Shown: positions 44,500-53,953, counted from the stretch's first letter. The stretch is 64,000 bases of DNA from JTS-RE9 sp964649195 (GCA_964649195.1 CAZYPK010000008.1:4075-68074), one strand, 5' to 3'. The notes: generated by a model from the letters alone, not told the origin. Made by a program: numbers and translations.

Positions 44500-45384
44500 A
44501 TGCCCACCACTGAATCACCATCACGTCAACCTCCGCATATCGCCGTGTGCGCCGACCCGGCTGAGGATGAGTCGTTGCTGCGCGCCGCGGCGCGATTGTC
44601 GGTCGATCTGAATCTGACGTTCATCGAAAAGCCTGTGAAGAAGGGATTCGATGCGTTGCTCGCGGCGACGCCCGGCAGGCTCGAGCTTCGCATGATCGGC
44701 GGCGATCCGATCACCCGCGGCGGCCGCGCCCTCTTTGCCGACTGGTCGAAGCTCGATGTCACCAGCGCCCAGGGCAAACGCATCAAACAACCGCTCGGCA
44801 AGGCGCTGGGCATCAGAAAGGCGAGCGATCCGCCGCCGGTGGTGATCGATGCGACGGCGGGCTGGGGTGAGGATTCCTGGCTGATGGCGGGCCTGGGATG
44901 CAGGGTGCTGATGGTCGAGCGCAACCGCGTGATCGCCACGCTGCTGCGCGATGCGCTGCTGCGATTTGCGACGCAGCCTGATGTGATGCAGGTGGCGGCG
45001 AGATTGACGCTGGTGCAGACCAACGCCATTCACCTGCTGCGGCGCATCGCCTATCAAAGCACCGGCCACGCCCGCGACACCAGCGAAATCGCCCTCGATG
45101 ATCTGCCTGAGAATCTCGAGGTTTTCATGCATCCCGACGTGGTTTTTCTCGATCCGATGTTTCCGGTGCGCAGGAAAGGCGCTGAGGGGAAGCCGATGAA
45201 GGTGGTGCGCCAGCTTGTCGGGCCGGATGATGATTCGTCGCAGTTGCTTGATGCCGCGCTGCGCGTGGCGAAGAAGCGTGTCATCGTGAAACGCCCGCTG
45301 CATGGCGAAACGCTGGGCGACCGCGAGGCGGATGTGACGTTTGAAGGCAAGAGCATGCGCTATGATGTGTATCTGATCCGGTGA
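44500..45384 (+). CDS. rsmJ: 16S rRNA (guanine-N2) methyltransferase, RsmJ-like
   Basis: A 294-residue SAM-dependent methyltransferase. VVIDATAGWGEDSWLMAGLGCRVLMVERN is the SAM-binding motif I and II region of RsmJ. VVFLDPMFPVRRKGAEGKPMKVVRQLVGPDDD matches the catalytic DPMFP motif, and KRVIVKRPLHGETL follows. RsmJ methylates G1516 of 16S rRNA in Escherichia coli. The first 45 residues are loosely conserved. Confidence 0.85.
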   Translation: MPTTESPSRQPPHIAVCADPAEDESLLRAAARLSVDLNLTFIEKPVKKGFDALLAATPGRLELRMIGGDPITRGGRALFADWSKLDVTSAQGKRIKQPLGKALGIRKASDPPPVVIDATAGWGEDSWLMAGLGCRVLMVERNRVIATLLRDALLRFATQPDVMQVAARLTLVQTNAIHLLRRIAYQSTGHARDTSEIALDDLPENLEVFMHPDVVFLDPMFPVRRKGAEGKPMKVVRQLVGPDDDSSQLLDAALRVAKKRVIVKRPLHGETLGDREADVTFEGKSMRYDVYLIR

Positions 45385-45403
45385 GGTCGGAGGTCAGGGG
45401 TCA

Positions 45404-45423
45404 GAGCGAAGCCGCAAGCGGCT
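45404..45423. repeat. REP-A palindrome
   Basis: GAGCGAAGCCGCAAGCGGCT, an exact copy of the rayT-flanking palindrome, 20 bp after the rsmJ stop. Confidence 0.85.
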
Positions 45424-45464
45424 GTGGGTTTCTTCCTGTTTCCTGCCCCCTGTTCCCCTTCATC

Positions 45465-47120
45465 TTACCCCAGTTCGCCCAGTATCTGCTGCGTCAGTTC
45501 CCAGAAATTGGCTTCGCGGAAGGCGGTGGCGGCGCCGGGGATGGCGCCGTAGCGCTGGGTGTGGTGGGTCCAGTCGCTCTGCGCCGCCAGCAGCCGTTGT
45601 TTGCAGATCGTCGCCTGGGCCGGGTCTTTTTTCTTGAGATGCCGGCGATAAGCCGTCAGACCCGCCAGCAGGTTGCCCAGCATTCTGAAAAGCGACTCGG
45701 CATAAATCAGCGTGTTCACCATCGGATCCAGCACGGTGCGCGTGCCTTCGGTCATCAGGTGATGCAGCGTCTGCTGATCCTTCGCAAGCTGCTCGACGGC
45801 CCGCATCTTCTCGGCGACGGCTTCATCAAGCTGCGAATCGGGCATGCGCTGCACCATGCGCCACGCGGCCTGGGCGTCGATCAGATCATCCTGAATCAGA
45901 TCGCCGTTGGGATGCCAGGGGGTGTTTCGCATCTTCGCAAACGGGCCGATGTAAAACCCTTCGAGAATGACCGCCGGCGAATGGAGCAGCACCTGCTTGA
46001 TGGCACCGGCCTGCGCGGTGTCGGTGATGCCCAGCCTTTGATGGATCCACGCATCGGCGAGTTGATCGGGGGAGGCATCGGGACGATCGGCAAGCTGCGG
46101 GACGGCGAAGACATTGGCATCGACCCAGGTTTCGTTCTTGATGAACGGCCCGCCCCACCCGCCGCCGCGCACCCAGGCCCAGAGTCCGACGAGGTTGATT
46201 TTTTGGGCGACATTGGCCAGGCCCGCAACGCTCTTGTCATCATTCGTTTCCGGGCAGCCGTCGCGCCACAGCGGCACCTGCCAGTTGGGGATGCCGCCTT
46301 TGCCTTCGAACTCGCGCTGGCATTGCAGTTCGTAGATGATCGGGCGATCGCCGAAGACGAGGCTGGCGGGGTTCCATTTCTGGTAGCGCCAGAAGTCGGC
46401 CTCGCTGAACTTGAAGGAGAGCACGAAGCGGTCATCGCCGGGGTTCTCGCCGCCGGGGAGCTGCGGCGCCAGGCGATGGCAGACATCCACGCTGTCGTGC
46501 ATGCCGTTGGGCCGGACGTTCCAGGCCCGGGCGATGAGCCGCCTGCCCAGCTCGCCGACGACCAGCGTGTGAAAGCGGTGCATGACGCGGACGATGCGAT
46601 CGACCCGGCCAAGCTGGCTGCATCTTGGACAGTGCGGCTGATAGATGTCGTTGCCCACCAGATAAGGCAGGCGCGAGGCGTCGCTGTCGCCAAAGCGCAG
46701 CACGATGCCGGTGAGCTGCGGCCAGCGGAGCAGATGGGCGCGCAGGGCGACCACGCTGCGATCGATGGCGATGTCGCTGGCCGGGCAGAGCATGTCCGGG
46801 CGGTTCTTGCAGCATAAGCCGGTGATGTCGCGCTCCACCAGAATGCGGGGCAGACTCAGCACATCGTAGGTGATGTAGGTGTCCAGCCCGGCCTTGAGCG
46901 AGGCGTCAATGGAAGCCGAGGCCCGCTCGAACTGCTGTTCCACGAAGCGGCGCATCTCCCCGCCACCGACGCTTTCGGGGCCTTCCAGACCGGAAAGGCC
47001 GGTGGTGGCGTACATGACGCGCCCGTTGTAGCCCAGGTCCTTGAGGTTCTTCGGATCGCGGTAGCGCGTCTCAGCCTGCGGTTCGCCGGGGTTGTCGATG
47101 AGCGTGGCCAGTTTGAGCAT
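45465..47120 (-). CDS. Uncharacterised protein, glycosidase-like in places
   Basis: A 551-residue protein without signal peptide or clear family. Segments such as LKAGLDTYITYDVLSLPR, TGIVLRFGDSD, VIYELQCQREFEGKGGIPN and LVGLWAWVRGGGWGGP suggest a TIM-barrel glycosidase-type fold, with Trp/Glu-rich loops. I could not assign a family. A CC near residue 104 and a CPRC motif near residue 161 might form a metal site. The C-terminal third is helical. Treat as hypothetical; a structure-based search would decide. Confidence 0.6.
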   Translation of the reverse strand: MLKLATLIDNPGEPQAETRYRDPKNLKDLGYNGRVMYATTGLSGLEGPESVGGGEMRRFVEQQFERASASIDASLKAGLDTYITYDVLSLPRILVERDITGLCCKNRPDMLCPASDIAIDRSVVALRAHLLRWPQLTGIVLRFGDSDASRLPYLVGNDIYQPHCPRCSQLGRVDRIVRVMHRFHTLVVGELGRRLIARAWNVRPNGMHDSVDVCHRLAPQLPGGENPGDDRFVLSFKFSEADFWRYQKWNPASLVFGDRPIIYELQCQREFEGKGGIPNWQVPLWRDGCPETNDDKSVAGLANVAQKINLVGLWAWVRGGGWGGPFIKNETWVDANVFAVPQLADRPDASPDQLADAWIHQRLGITDTAQAGAIKQVLLHSPAVILEGFYIGPFAKMRNTPWHPNGDLIQDDLIDAQAAWRMVQRMPDSQLDEAVAEKMRAVEQLAKDQQTLHHLMTEGTRTVLDPMVNTLIYAESLFRMLGNLLAGLTAYRRHLKKKDPAQATICKQRLLAAQSDWTHHTQRYGAIPGAATAFREANFWELTQQILGELG

Positions 47121-47164
47121 GTGCTGATTGTGACGGAAATGAAAGGGGTAAGCAAAATGGAAAT

Positions 47165-47701
47165 TTATGAGCCCGGCTTTGGCTGGATGTCAACGCGAAG
47201 CCTGGACGATGCCTGCGGTTTCGCGTTGCCGCACTCGGGACAGGCACCGCTGGTGTTGCCTTGCAGGTTGTATTCGCAGTGATGGCAGAATTCGGTGAAG
47301 TGATGGGTGTATCGATCCGCGATTCGTTCGAGCAATTTTTCGCCATCAATCTTCAGACTGGGAATCCAAATCCATCCGGAGGTTTCATCGAGCCGCTCAA
47401 TCCAGACCCAGTTGCCCGCGTGAGGCATTCCCGCACGTCCGAGCTTGAACCAGGGGGTTCGCGCGATCCACGGAATTCTCAGGATGGTGACGCTGATCCC
47501 TTCCGGTGCCAGCACGACACGCGGCGACATGGCATACATCACGACCGGCGACGACAGCGACAACCACAGAACAAATCCATCGATCTCTCCCAAGCTGATC
47601 CAACCGATCAGCAGCAACAAGGGCAGCGCCATCATGCCCATGAGCAGGCCTTGCTTGGGACTGATGCTGTAAACCTCCGGCTTGGTGTAATCGGTGGTCA
47701 C
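47165..47701 (-). CDS. Membrane protein with C-terminal zinc ribbon
   Basis: A 178-residue protein with two hydrophobic segments (GLLMGMMALPLLLLIGWISL and FVLWLSLSSPVVMYAMS), a middle domain and a C-terminal FCHHCEYNLQGNTSGACPECG ribbon near 137-157. The ribbon is of the same kind as in the proteins at 18355 and 18910, but here it is at the other end. Unknown function. It lies 14 bp from the lipoprotein gene on the same strand. Confidence 0.65.
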   Translation of the reverse strand: MTTDYTKPEVYSISPKQGLLMGMMALPLLLLIGWISLGEIDGFVLWLSLSSPVVMYAMSPRVVLAPEGISVTILRIPWIARTPWFKLGRAGMPHAGNWVWIERLDETSGWIWIPSLKIDGEKLLERIADRYTHHFTEFCHHCEYNLQGNTSGACPECGNAKPQASSRLRVDIQPKPGS

Positions 47702-47715
47702 GGTGGGTTGTGAAC

Positions 47716-48189
47716 TTACTTCACTCCGACCTTCGCCGCTTCGGTGGCGCAGGCATCGGACAGTTCCTGAAATTTCAGGCCCAAAGAACGAAAATACGCC
47801 GCTTCGCTGAAGAGGCGATTGCGGTCGGCTTCATCGGTGGCGGTGGCGGCGAGGGTGTGGAGGGTGAGTGCGATTTCGTGGTATTGCAGCGCGGCTGAGC
47901 GATGGGCAAGCGATTGCTGCCGCAGGGCATCAGCGCGGCTCAGCGATGGATGGCCGCGCACCACACCCGGGGCGGGGCCGGCCTGGGCGGTGAGCTTGTC
48001 GATGGCGGCGAATTCCTTGTCCGCCAAAGCCGCAGCACGCTGCGCTTGTGCGACGGCTTCATCGGCTTTGCGGTGCGTCATCGCGGCGGCCATTTGCGGC
48101 GACGCAGGAATTTGCGTCGCAGACTGGCAGCCATGGATGTTGATGGCCATGATCAGTATCGCGGCGGCAAGAGCGAGGCGTGAAAACAT
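47716..48189 (-). CDS. Small lipoprotein, helical
   Basis: A 157-residue protein with signal MFSRLALAAAILIMAINIHGC (lipobox NIHGC). The mature part is Ala-rich and probably a long helical bundle (KADEAVAQAQRAAALADKEFAAIDKL). No family recognised. It lies in a row of minus-strand genes for exported proteins (47716-50660), which may form one unit. Confidence 0.7.
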   Translation of the reverse strand: MFSRLALAAAILIMAINIHGCQSATQIPASPQMAAAMTHRKADEAVAQAQRAAALADKEFAAIDKLTAQAGPAPGVVRGHPSLSRADALRQQSLAHRSAALQYHEIALTLHTLAATATDEADRNRLFSEAAYFRSLGLKFQELSDACATEAAKVGVK

Positions 48190-48248
48190 GATTCATCTCC
48201 AGAGTCGAATCGGATGCTTGATGCAGACCTGTAGCGAAGGCGCTTCGA

Positions 48249-49610
48249 TCAAGGGGTGGTGGTGAACCGCCCGCCCATCTTGAACATGATGCCCGATCCA
48301 GGAAGGGTGATGGTGCCCATCTCCGGCGACTGACTGATGACCGGATCAATGGGCGATGCAGAGGCCTCCGCAGCCTTGAGCTTTCGCCACTTGATCACCG
48401 CATTCTCCAGTTCACCCACGTACGGTGAGCCATCGGGATTGAGCCAGATCACGGTGCCATCGGTCTGCGTGATGCGTTTGCGGCCATCCTTGTATTTCAC
48501 CACGCGCGTGCCATCGGCGGCGGTGTACTCGCGTGTGCCATCGCCGTAGTGCGTGATCAGCCCGCCATCAGGGCGAAGGAAATTGTCCGTGATCGGAAGC
48601 TCCGGAATGTACGGATAATGCTGCGTGCCATCGCCCAGCGCGATCGGTGCGCTGAGCCATCCCTCCCCGGCACGCACCGGCGGTTCGCCATCACCTGATA
48701 GTTGCGAAGTGACGCGGCCAAGCCGGGCACGCTCGGAAGCAATGTGATTCTCCAGCACACGCACCACCGGAGAATTTTCGCCGCGCTCGGCTCGGAAGCG
48801 TTCGAGCATCTCTTCCAGTCTGCCGAGGGGACCCTCAATGGCCGGATCAATGACCTGTAGCTGCCCCGTCGCATTCGCCTCGGCCTGTTTCTTAGCCAGT
48901 GCCTGCGCTGCCTCCTGAATCTTCTTTCGCTCCTCATCCGTGAACTGCGGCGGCGGATACTTGATGATGAGCCAGCGAGGCGGAGGCGGAGGCAAATTCG
49001 GCGGCGGGGGATCATCCGCTTTGAAAAGGCCGTCGGGGAATCCAGGCTGCGACAACAGGCTCAGCGCTCGAACAGAAAAAGTCGCTCCGCCGGGCACATT
49101 CGGCGTTTCATCGGCAGGGAGAAGACTGGCGGTGTCGCTGTAATAGCCGGCATTGCGTGCTTTTTGCAGGTTCACATCAAGCTGCATGCTAAGCAGACCT
49201 GCATCGCCTCCAGCCAGCCGCGATCCATCGCGGGCCGCCTTCGCATCATTCACTGCGTTGAAAACGATCTGCCTTCGCGCTGCATCGCCGATGCCCGCAT
49301 AGTCCGGCGGCGCGGTGTTGCTCGTGCTGACAGGCGTGTTGAGATTTGCAAACGGCGGCCCGGCTTCGGGAATGCCGCCCTTGCTCTTCACAACGCCGCT
49401 GCCAGTCGCATCGCTCTTGCGCAGCAGCCGCTGATTCCAAGGCACCGGCTTAAGCGTGTTGCCATCCCACGCCACCCAGCAGCGCAACATCGGATCCCAG
49501 CGAACTCCCTGAAAATCGCCAGGCTGAAACTGCGCGTGGCCGTGCGTGGCCAGCAGCAGCAACACGAGCAAAGACAAACGCACCGGCAGGGAATGTTGAG
49601 GGCATGTCAT
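48249..49610 (-). CDS. Secreted protein with polar repeat tail (TCP10-like repeats)
   Basis: A 453-residue exported protein with signal core LSLLVLLLLATHGHA. The middle has a Pro-rich linker (PPPPNLPPPPPRW) followed by a charged helix (TDEERKKIQEAAQALAKKQAEANA). Near residues 340-400 are tandem DGT units (YGDGTREYTAADGTRVVKYKDG, then TQTDGTVIWLNPDGS). Their pattern resembles the G-box repeats of TCP10/CPAP-like proteins, which form extended beta sheets. Function unknown. Confidence 0.65.
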   Translation of the reverse strand: MTCPQHSLPVRLSLLVLLLLATHGHAQFQPGDFQGVRWDPMLRCWVAWDGNTLKPVPWNQRLLRKSDATGSGVVKSKGGIPEAGPPFANLNTPVSTSNTAPPDYAGIGDAARRQIVFNAVNDAKAARDGSRLAGGDAGLLSMQLDVNLQKARNAGYYSDTASLLPADETPNVPGGATFSVRALSLLSQPGFPDGLFKADDPPPPNLPPPPPRWLIIKYPPPQFTDEERKKIQEAAQALAKKQAEANATGQLQVIDPAIEGPLGRLEEMLERFRAERGENSPVVRVLENHIASERARLGRVTSQLSGDGEPPVRAGEGWLSAPIALGDGTQHYPYIPELPITDNFLRPDGGLITHYGDGTREYTAADGTRVVKYKDGRKRITQTDGTVIWLNPDGSPYVGELENAVIKWRKLKAAEASASPIDPVISQSPEMGTITLPGSGIMFKMGGRFTTTP

Positions 49611-49682
49611 GTTGAATCCTCCACGGAACTCGGATGAAACAGCATCAAGTGAGGCGAACCAAACGAAGCGAAATCGGCAACT

Positions 49683-50660
49683 TCAAAAATCGATCGTCAC
49701 ACCAGCCGCGATGAGGTTCTGGCGATACTCGAAGAGCACGCCGTTGGACTGATTGTTGATGTGGTCGTAGCGAAGATAAACGGAAACGTTTTCGTTGATG
49801 GGTTTGGTGAAATAGAGGCTGAAGATGTGGGCCTCATCGCGGCGCGGGCCAAGGCCATCGTAGCGCTGGCGTGCGAAGGTGTAGCGAAGATCAGCCTGAA
49901 TCTCCCAAGGCAGCGGATGGGCCAGGCCCGCGATGATGCGGTCTTCATCGAAGTCGAAAGCCCCGCCAGTCGTGAAAGTCCAGCGATGGAGATAGGCCAG
50001 GTAAAGACGCAGTGAAGTGTCCGGCACATCAATGTGGGCAGCACCGCCGATGGCATACGTCTCACCGTCCCGATTGGCGGCAGCAGCGCCACCAAAGGGC
50101 AGCGGCGTCTTGAAGTCCGCCAGTTCGATGCCGCTGATCAGTTCCAGCGTCAGCCAGTCACTGGCGGCGAAGATGAGCGAAGGCTCGATGATCATCGCAT
50201 TGCGAACGGTGTCGCCATCGACGATGGCTGTGGTGCCAGTCAGCTTGATGGAGCCGACGAATTGGTCGGCGAGTTTGCGCTGGTAGCCAGCCCAGACGAA
50301 ATGATCGTGTTCATCGAACTCGCTGGCGCTGCCTTCATACACATCAGCATGGAGGTGGTAGCCCAGCGTGAGAATCTGCTCATCATCTGCCAGGACATCG
50401 TAGGCAAAGTCGAGGGTGAATCGGGCGAAGGCAGCATCGCGGGAGGAAGCGAAAGGGAGCGTGGAGCCGGGCGTGCCCAGGGTCAGGCTGTCATCGAGCG
50501 TGACGACGTTGTCCGTCCAACCCAGGCCTGCGGAGATGGAGAGCCGCCAGGGTTTGTCGAGTGATGCATCATCCGGTGGATCTTTGGCCTGCCCATGCGC
50601 CCGGCCAGTGAAGGAGATCATGGAAATGAATATCGCGGCGATGCCGAGTGTTTTTCGCAT
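49683..50660 (-). CDS. Outer-membrane beta-barrel-like protein
   Basis: A 325-residue exported protein (signal MRKTLGIAAIFISMISFTGRAHG) rich in alternating hydrophobic strands (ISAGLGWTDNV, FTLDFAYDVLAD, VSVYLRYDHINN) and ending in an aromatic strand with a C-terminal Phe (LIAAGVTIDF). These are hallmarks of outer-membrane barrels. An export or surface role with the two upstream-encoded proteins is possible. The exact family is not recognised. Confidence 0.7.
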   Translation of the reverse strand: MRKTLGIAAIFISMISFTGRAHGQAKDPPDDASLDKPWRLSISAGLGWTDNVVTLDDSLTLGTPGSTLPFASSRDAAFARFTLDFAYDVLADDEQILTLGYHLHADVYEGSASEFDEHDHFVWAGYQRKLADQFVGSIKLTGTTAIVDGDTVRNAMIIEPSLIFAASDWLTLELISGIELADFKTPLPFGGAAAANRDGETYAIGGAAHIDVPDTSLRLYLAYLHRWTFTTGGAFDFDEDRIIAGLAHPLPWEIQADLRYTFARQRYDGLGPRRDEAHIFSLYFTKPINENVSVYLRYDHINNQSNGVLFEYRQNLIAAGVTIDF

Positions 50661-50833
50661 GTACCTGCCCCGAGCTTCAGAATGAATGAGCCGATGAAAA
50701 AATGCTCAGGGCCAGATTAGCAAAAACAATGATGATTCGTCAATGCTCTTTTTCACTTCTCCAGGGCAATCGCATGTAGTTGGTCTAGAGCAATTCAACT
50801 GCACGTAGAGCGTTCGGAGTGTCTTTTGGTGTG

Positions 50834-50946
50834 GTGTGGCACGGGCAGGCCGTCGCTCTGGACGGTTTGCCCGTGGCGCAGCACGATGACGCATACTTGA
50901 TCGCCACGGGCAAACCGCTCAAAGCAGCGGCCTGCCCGTGCCACAC
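50834..50946. repeat. 113-bp fully self-complementary element
   Basis: Termini GTGTGGCACGGGCAGGCCG and its perfect inverse, with a second inner pair CGGTTTGCCCGTGGCG with CGCCACGGGCAAACCG. The whole element can form one long hairpin with an internal loop and apical loop. It lies in the 321-bp gap after the barrel gene. I see no second copy in the window. Confidence 0.8.
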
Positions 50947-50981
50947 GATACGGCTGATATCGGTACATGCGATTGCCCTGT

Positions 50982-52268
50982 TCACTTCTCGATGCGATAC
51001 AGATGCGTCTTGGTGCGCAGGAACAGTGCATTGCCCGCGACGATCGGCGACGCCATCATGCCGGCATCGAGTTTGTTGGTGGCGATCAGCTTGAACTCGC
51101 CCGCAGGTTCGATGACCGTGCCCGTGCCTTCGCGGCCGAAGAAATAAACCTTGCCGTCGGCATAAAGCGAGGAGGATGAATATTGCTCTTTGCCATCGCC
51201 CAGCCGCTGAACCCAGGCCACTTCACCATCCTTGATCTTGATGCAGGTGGCGATGCCACCTTCGTTGACTTGCAGGAGCAGATCGCCCACGATCACCGAT
51301 GAAGGCTGCTGCGGCATGTTGCGGTTGACGACCCACGACACGTGAGTGTCGGTGACGTTGCCCGTGCCATTGGTTTTGATGGCGAGCATCTCCGTCTTGC
51401 CGTGGCCGGTGCTGATGTAGGCCACATCATCCTGAACCACCGCGCTGGTGGCGTTGCTGAAGCCGGGGTAGGTGACGGTCCAGATTTCCTTGCCGGTGTG
51501 CGGATCGTAGGCGAAGGCGGCGCGGGCGCCGGGGCTGATCAGTTGCAGCTTGCCGGAGGTGTTCACGATGACCGGCGTGGTGTAGGCCTTGCGGTAATCG
51601 CCCTCGGCCTTGGGCTTGTTGGTCTTGGGATCGAGGTCCTTGAAGTCGGTGGTGCGGTCGGTTTTCCAGATTGTCCTGCCGGTCTGCTTGTCGAGCGCGG
51701 CCAGGTACTGCACATCCACGCCGTCCATCGTGAGGATCAGCATGTTTTCGAAGATGACGACCGAGGAACCCGGTCCGCGATAGTGACGACAGGGAAGATC
51801 GCGGCGCTCCCAGAGGGTTTCAAAGGTTTTCGTGTCGATGCAAGCCGTGCCATAGCTGCCAAAGTGAACATAGACCCGGCCATCCTCGATCGCAGGCGAT
51901 GGCGAAGCGTAGGCATTGAGCGGATTGCCCAGGGGTTCGACGGTTTCGTTCTCGAACACGACGCGATCGTGCAGTATTTTGCCGGTCTCCCGATCGAGGC
52001 AGAGCACGGAGCTTTTCCTGCCATCGGGCGTGGCAGTGGTGACCCAGACCTGCTCGCCCAAGACCACGGGTGTGGACCAGCCCTTGCCGTGGATGGCGGT
52101 CTTCCACTTGACGTTTTCCGTTTCGCTCCACTTGACGGGCAGGTCCTTGGAGGTGCTGACGCCCTGCCCGGTGGGACCGCGAAACTGCGGCCAATCGTCG
52201 TTCGCCTGCACGGTGGCGGCGCACAGGACGGCGGCGACAATCAGGAACGAAAAGCGGGAGTATTTCAC
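50982..52268 (-). CDS. Secreted PQQ-like beta-propeller protein (second copy)
   Basis: About 428 residues with a signal peptide (FSFLIVAAVLCAATVQA) and WPQFRGPTGQGVSTSKDLP at the mature N-terminus. Blade motifs follow: DRETGKILHDR, DKQTGRTIWKT, DPHTGKEIWTV and INEG/IKDGEVAWVQR. It shares layout with the protein at 10973-12343, notably the WPxxRGPTxxGVS start. A GTG at 52268 preceded by GAGGA at good spacing is the best start, with GTG at 52292 as alternative. Function unknown. Confidence 0.82.
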   Translation of the reverse strand: MKYSRFSFLIVAAVLCAATVQANDDWPQFRGPTGQGVSTSKDLPVKWSETENVKWKTAIHGKGWSTPVVLGEQVWVTTATPDGRKSSVLCLDRETGKILHDRVVFENETVEPLGNPLNAYASPSPAIEDGRVYVHFGSYGTACIDTKTFETLWERRDLPCRHYRGPGSSVVIFENMLILTMDGVDVQYLAALDKQTGRTIWKTDRTTDFKDLDPKTNKPKAEGDYRKAYTTPVIVNTSGKLQLISPGARAAFAYDPHTGKEIWTVTYPGFSNATSAVVQDDVAYISTGHGKTEMLAIKTNGTGNVTDTHVSWVVNRNMPQQPSSVIVGDLLLQVNEGGIATCIKIKDGEVAWVQRLGDGKEQYSSSSLYADGKVYFFGREGTGTVIEPAGEFKLIATNKLDAGMMASPIVAGNALFLRTKTHLYRIEK

Positions 52269-52367
52269 GGGAAAATCCTCGGTGGTGGACACGGTCCTTC
52301 ATTTTACGAAAAAAGAGGGAACCGGATCGCAGCCGCCAATGATTGCAGCTTTCCCCGACGTGGTTTC

Positions 52368-52505
52368 GAGCGGCCGGGTGGCCGGGGCTTAAGGGTTCGC
52401 CGGGTGGCTGGGGCTGAAGCGCAAGCCCCGGCCAAGGGACCATCAGCGATCAGTTGCGCCACCTTGCTTCGTGCGCCTAGGCCGGGGCTTCGCGGACCTT
52501 GATGT
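52368..52505. repeat. GGTGGCTGGGGCT element, degenerate copy
   Basis: GCCGGGTGGCTGGGGCT, GCAAGCCCCGGCC, a core with CACCTTGCTTCGTGCGCC, and GGCCGGGGCTTCGCGG. It shows the same order of parts as 54336-54455 and 56455-56682, but with only one or two diverged heptamers. Confidence 0.75.
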
Positions 52506-52597
52506 TTGATGCCTGGGCTGGTCCGTACTGACGACGCTCGTCAACACGAACAGGAGCAACGGACTTTCATCCCCATCTCAGCCCCGGCCATCCGGTG

Positions 52598-52681
52598 ATC
52601 AAGGCTGAAAGAAAAAGGTGCACTGGACCACCCCTTCAGGCTGTTCCGGGGGTGCGTCCGCGACGTGTTACGTCGCGGCTG
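52598..52681. repeat. CTGAG family TIR element, right-half fragment
   Basis: GATCAAGGCTGAAAGAAAAA, CACCCCTTCAGGCTGTTC and the hairpin CCGCGACGT-GTT-ACGTCGCGG correspond to the right half of 61030-61234. It ends 2 bp from the rhomboid stop. Confidence 0.8.
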
Positions 52682-52683
52682 TT

Positions 52684-53877
52684 TCACCCGGCATCCAACT
52701 GTTCAAGAAGCTGCTGGGCGAACGCCTTCTGGTCCGCATCGGCGAGCTTGGGCATCGCGCTGCTCAGCAGTTCGCGGGCCCGCTGGCCTCGCTTGAGGTA
52801 GCGCACGTAAAGCAGGGCGAGCATCAGCTCGAGCTGTTCGCGGTCGGTGGTGCTCTTGTAGGTGTTCAGATAAAGCTCGTACATTCTTGCCGCCAGTTCA
52901 TGGCGGCCTGCCCCGGCGACATGGTTGGCCAGCTCCACCTGGGCCTGCGGGCTGAGCACCTGGTCCCCATCCAGGTCCAGAAGCTCCGCATACAACTCGG
53001 CGGCGCGATCCAGATGCTTCATCGACACCGCACGGCTGATCTCGGCCCGCTTGTCCATCACCCGCTGCTCGGCGGCGGTGGGGGGCTTGATCGCCTCGGC
53101 GGAGGTTTGCCGGGCGGCGGCCCCGCTTTCCCAAGGCTCGAAGCCGCCGCGCGTCAGCGAGCGGAACTGCCGCCTCCGCCTGCGTTGCTCGAGCAGGCTG
53201 AGCATGTCGTAAGGCTCGCGCGGCAGGATGCGCGTCCACAGCAGCGTCATGCCCAGCAGGAAGCCGAACACCGACCCGGCGATGTGCGCCATCACCGCCA
53301 CCCCGCCGCCGGCGCCCGTCACCATGAAGATGGAATCCTGAATGAAGCGAAGCAGGATCAGCCACATGCTGGGAATTTCGATGAAGCCGATGATGATGAA
53401 GAAGAACAGCACCGTGACCCTGCTCAGGGGAAACAGCGCCAGATAGGCCCCGGTGACGGCGTTGACCGCGCCGCTGGCGCCCAGCACCGGATTGACGGCC
53501 ACCGCCGCATGGCCCAGCGAGGCGAAGATGCCGCCGGCGAGGTAGAAAAAGAAATACCCGAACCTGCCCAGGCGATCCTCCACGCTGTTGCCGAACACGT
53601 AGAGGAAGACCATGTTGCCCAGCAGGTGCCAGAAATCCCCGTGCAGAAACATGGTGGAAATGAACTGAAAAATCCTCGGTTCGGTCGGATGCAGGTAATA
53701 CTGCGTGACGGGAAACATCTCCCCGATCTGGTTCCAGTCGCGGACTTCATTGAAGGCCAGCGAAGCCCCGGCGATCTGCCGGCTGGTCAGCAGAAAGATC
53801 ACGACATTGATGGCGATGAAGGCGTAATTGACCCAGGGGGTGGAACGCAGCGGTCTGTCGGTGCGAACAGGAATCAT
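52684..53877 (-). CDS. Rhomboid-family intramembrane serine protease with C-terminal helical domain
   Basis: A 397-residue polytopic protein. The catalytic Ser is in VLGASGAVNAV (about 135) and the His in AHIAGSVFGFLLG (about 198). An early HGDFWHLLGNMVFLYVFG is the conserved L1/TM2 region. Six transmembrane segments fit the first 215 residues. The remaining 180 residues form a soluble alpha-helical domain resembling tetratricopeptide-type repeats. Substrates are unknown. The stop lies 2 bp from a repeat. Confidence 0.92.
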   Translation of the reverse strand: MIPVRTDRPLRSTPWVNYAFIAINVVIFLLTSRQIAGASLAFNEVRDWNQIGEMFPVTQYYLHPTEPRIFQFISTMFLHGDFWHLLGNMVFLYVFGNSVEDRLGRFGYFFFYLAGGIFASLGHAAVAVNPVLGASGAVNAVTGAYLALFPLSRVTVLFFFIIIGFIEIPSMWLILLRFIQDSIFMVTGAGGGVAVMAHIAGSVFGFLLGMTLLWTRILPREPYDMLSLLEQRRRRRQFRSLTRGGFEPWESGAAARQTSAEAIKPPTAAEQRVMDKRAEISRAVSMKHLDRAAELYAELLDLDGDQVLSPQAQVELANHVAGAGRHELAARMYELYLNTYKSTTDREQLELMLALLYVRYLKRGQRARELLSSAMPKLADADQKAFAQQLLEQLDAG

Positions 53878-53904
53878 GTTCGAGAGTGTACGGGATCAGC
53901 GAGC

Positions 53905-53953
53905 TTTCAGCCTTCAGCATTCAGCATTCAGCATTCAGCATTCAGCATTCAGC
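53905..53953. repeat. CATTCAG heptamer array
   Basis: Six to seven 7-bp units (the inverse of the GGCTGAA/TGCTGAA type) just upstream of the rhomboid gene. Confidence 0.88.
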
